A program made the translations under genes and the position numbers. A DNA stretch of 58,448 nt from JACPNE01 sp964444465 (GTDB lineage Archaea; Nanobdellota; Nanobdellia; SCGC-AAA011-G17; JACPNG01). The stretch covers positions 1 to 58,448 of the forward strand of contig CAYUGZ010000002.1 in assembly GCA_964444465.1 (NCBI GenBank), in the 5' to 3' direction. Positions within the stretch are counted from its first letter, which is position 1. Each line of letters opens with the position of its first letter. Of the stretch, positions 57,523-58,448 are shown piece after piece. The notes under the pieces were generated by a model that saw nothing but the letters and a program-made list of their open reading frames with translations, was not told the DNA's origin and ran no database searches.

Positions 57523-57948
57523 ATGTCAGAAAGTTCAGAGAATACTACAACTCCTGGATGGGTCGAAGGAATATTTGATTATGTAAAGAGTAAGCCCTAC
57601 ACTTATGTAGGTTTAATAGAAGGATTTTTTGTTATTGCGTCAAATAATGAAAATCAAAGGGATGGTTATGGGTCTCGTTTAGACCATATTTTTTTTGATA
57701 GTATTGTTCCAGAAAAAAGAGAATTAAATTTAAAGAGATTTAAGATTTTAAAAGAGATTGTTAATAGAAATCAATTAGATTTAATGGAAGTTGTACATGA
57801 AGGAACATTGGTTGGATTATACAGAGGAAAGACTCATTTAAGAAGATTAGCGATTGGACGTTTTGGATTAAGACCTATATCTCAAGATATAGATAAACTA
57901 TTTTCAGTTTATGAAGATCTAGAAGAAAGATTAGAAAAGGTTAAATAA
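57523..57948 (+). CDS. Unknown soluble protein of 141 residues
   Basis: Acidic/basic mixed protein starting SESSENTTTPGWVEGIFDYVKSKPY. A mainly alpha/beta middle (YTYVGLIEGFFVIASNN, RLDHIFFDSIVP) is followed by helical LKRFKILKEIVNRN and LRRLAIGRFGLRP, ending with a coiled-coil-like LEERLEKVK. I recognise no family or motif. It has its own TATA box and is followed 21 bp later by another unknown gene. Confidence 0.5.
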   Translation: MSESSENTTTPGWVEGIFDYVKSKPYTYVGLIEGFFVIASNNENQRDGYGSRLDHIFFDSIVPEKRELNLKRFKILKEIVNRNQLDLMEVVHEGTLVGLYRGKTHLRRLAIGRFGLRPISQDIDKLFSVYEDLEERLEKVK

Positions 57949-57969
57949 ATTATGTCTCTATGAAATAAA

Positions 57970-58389
57970 ATGCAAAAGAAAACTATCCTTCCAAGAGAAG
58001 GAAAATTAAAAAATGCTTGTAATGAATCACATTATTTTGTAAAAAAGTTTTTACCAGAAAGATATCAATCTCCTAAATATGATAAAATGCAAGCAGCTAT
58101 AGAAGGATCTGCTGCAGGATTTACAATAGCTTTTTTATTAGAAAAAGGATTAGAAACTTTATTAGGAGATAATGGTTTAGGAGTAGATCCTAATCTTAAG
58201 TTTAGTCATCTACTAGAATTCGGAGGATTATTTTTTACTTTGGGTACTATAACTATGTCAAATATAATTGCACCTCATAAAGTAAAAGAATGGATTAATG
58301 AGAATCCAGTTTATTCTGTTGGTGTATTTGGGGTGATGGGTGGAGCATCTATACATGCAGCTTATGATCTCTTAAAGTTTATATCTTAA
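57970..58389 (+). CDS. Unknown small membrane protein
   Basis: The 139 residues have an N-terminal basic soluble part (KKTILPREGKLKNACNESHYFVKKFLPERYQ) and three hydrophobic helices (AAGFTIAFLLEKGLETLL, LLEFGGLFFTLGTITMSNIIA, YSVGVFGVMGGASIHAAYDLL), each with charged loops. No family recognised. It lies 21 bp after the preceding unknown gene, probably in one transcript. Confidence 0.5.
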   Translation: MQKKTILPREGKLKNACNESHYFVKKFLPERYQSPKYDKMQAAIEGSAAGFTIAFLLEKGLETLLGDNGLGVDPNLKFSHLLEFGGLFFTLGTITMSNIIAPHKVKEWINENPVYSVGVFGVMGGASIHAAYDLLKFIS

Positions 58390-58448
58390 TTATTAATCCA
58401 AAACTTTTTAAATTAAGTTAAAAGATTTTCTTTTAATTGGGCTTGTGG

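Noticed and set aside
58439..58448. GGGCTTGTGG at the window end, possible 5' end of a tRNA
   Set aside because: Only ten bases are visible. A TTTTTAAATT box about 30 nt upstream is suggestive, but a tRNA cannot be confirmed.
1..58448. CRISPR arrays, insertion sequences, integrase or prophage genes
   Set aside because: No repeat-spacer pattern, transposase motif or phage structural gene was found; the only tandem repeats are within the S4 and KRK-peptide genes.

Overview
This window is strongly AT-rich archaeal DNA, most consistent with a small-genome DPANN archaeon of the Woesearchaeota/Pacearchaeota type. That placement is inferred from gene content; no 16S rRNA is present. The archaeal signature is clear. 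It includes ribosomal proteins found only in archaea and eukaryotes (L15e, L18e, L21e, L35Ae, L37Ae, L40e), RNA polymerase subunits D, F, N and P, aIF5A, thermosome, prefoldin beta, Cdc6/Orc1, Hjc, Pth2, an RNase P protein, TYW1, Elp3 and archaeal SepF. Many genes have a TATA box about 20-30 nt before the start codon and no Shine-Dalgarno (SD) sequence, which suggests leaderless mRNAs. A few, mostly small, genes carry strong SD sequences instead.

Layout. 1-5.4 kb: the end of a transglutaminase-like protein, a RelE-type toxin-antitoxin pair, a lipoprotein, cysS, a decayed gene, a GNAT protein, a DUF2268 protease and an Asp/Glu racemase-like gene. 5.4-9.6 kb: an operon of a lamin-tail surface protein, a nucleoside-deoxyribosyltransferase-like protein and an unknown coiled-coil protein, then a cyclopropane synthase, Hjc and a small histone-fold protein. 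9.7-17.2 kb: a degenerate THUMP methyltransferase, pyrE-pyrF, a ferric-reductase/Rieske fusion, L15e, aIF5A-L40e-S2P-TatD and a 32-residue Lys/Arg-repeat peptide. 17.2-23.4 kb: TYW1, a phosphoesterase, three overlapping microproteins, ferredoxin, Cdc6, a CYTH protein, and SppA with membrane partners. 23.5-31.3 kb: Elp3, L21e-rpoF-DUF655, then the cluster S13-S4-S11-rpoD-tRNA-Leu-L18e-(unknown)-L13-S9-rpoN. 31.3-38.2 kb: an SprT-like protease, an RNase P subunit, a deacylase, an FAD-synthase-like gene, an amber-interrupted nucleotidyltransferase, an M23 peptidase, a lone 5S rRNA, Pth2, tRNA-Pro, L37Ae-rpoP-(unknown)-pfdB-UPF0147 and SepF. 38.2-46.7 kb: a MacB-type ABC exporter operon with a surface protein, MscS, a degenerate DRG-like GTPase and the thermosome, which is broken by a 10-N gap. 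46.9-58.4 kb: pyrG, lysS, a PEP-synthase-like pseudoenzyme, L10e-L35Ae, a duplicated nucleotidyltransferase, and a GGDEF-MoxR-VWA operon followed by two unknown proteins.

Themes. Translation, transcription and tRNA modification dominate, with part of pyrimidine synthesis (pyrE, pyrF, pyrG) and an envelope component. Several enzymes look catalytically eroded: the Trm14-like methyltransferase, the DRG-like GTPase, the PEP-synthase-like protein and one half of a duplicated nucleotidyltransferase. The most unusual loci are the microprotein cluster at 18.9-19.2 kb, the basic repeat peptide behind a perfect palindrome at 17.0 kb, and the GGDEF-MoxR-VWA operon whose first gene appears frameshifted at an A6 run. 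Also notable are an apparent tRNA-Leu with an AAG anticodon and an in-frame TAG in a nucleotidyltransferase.
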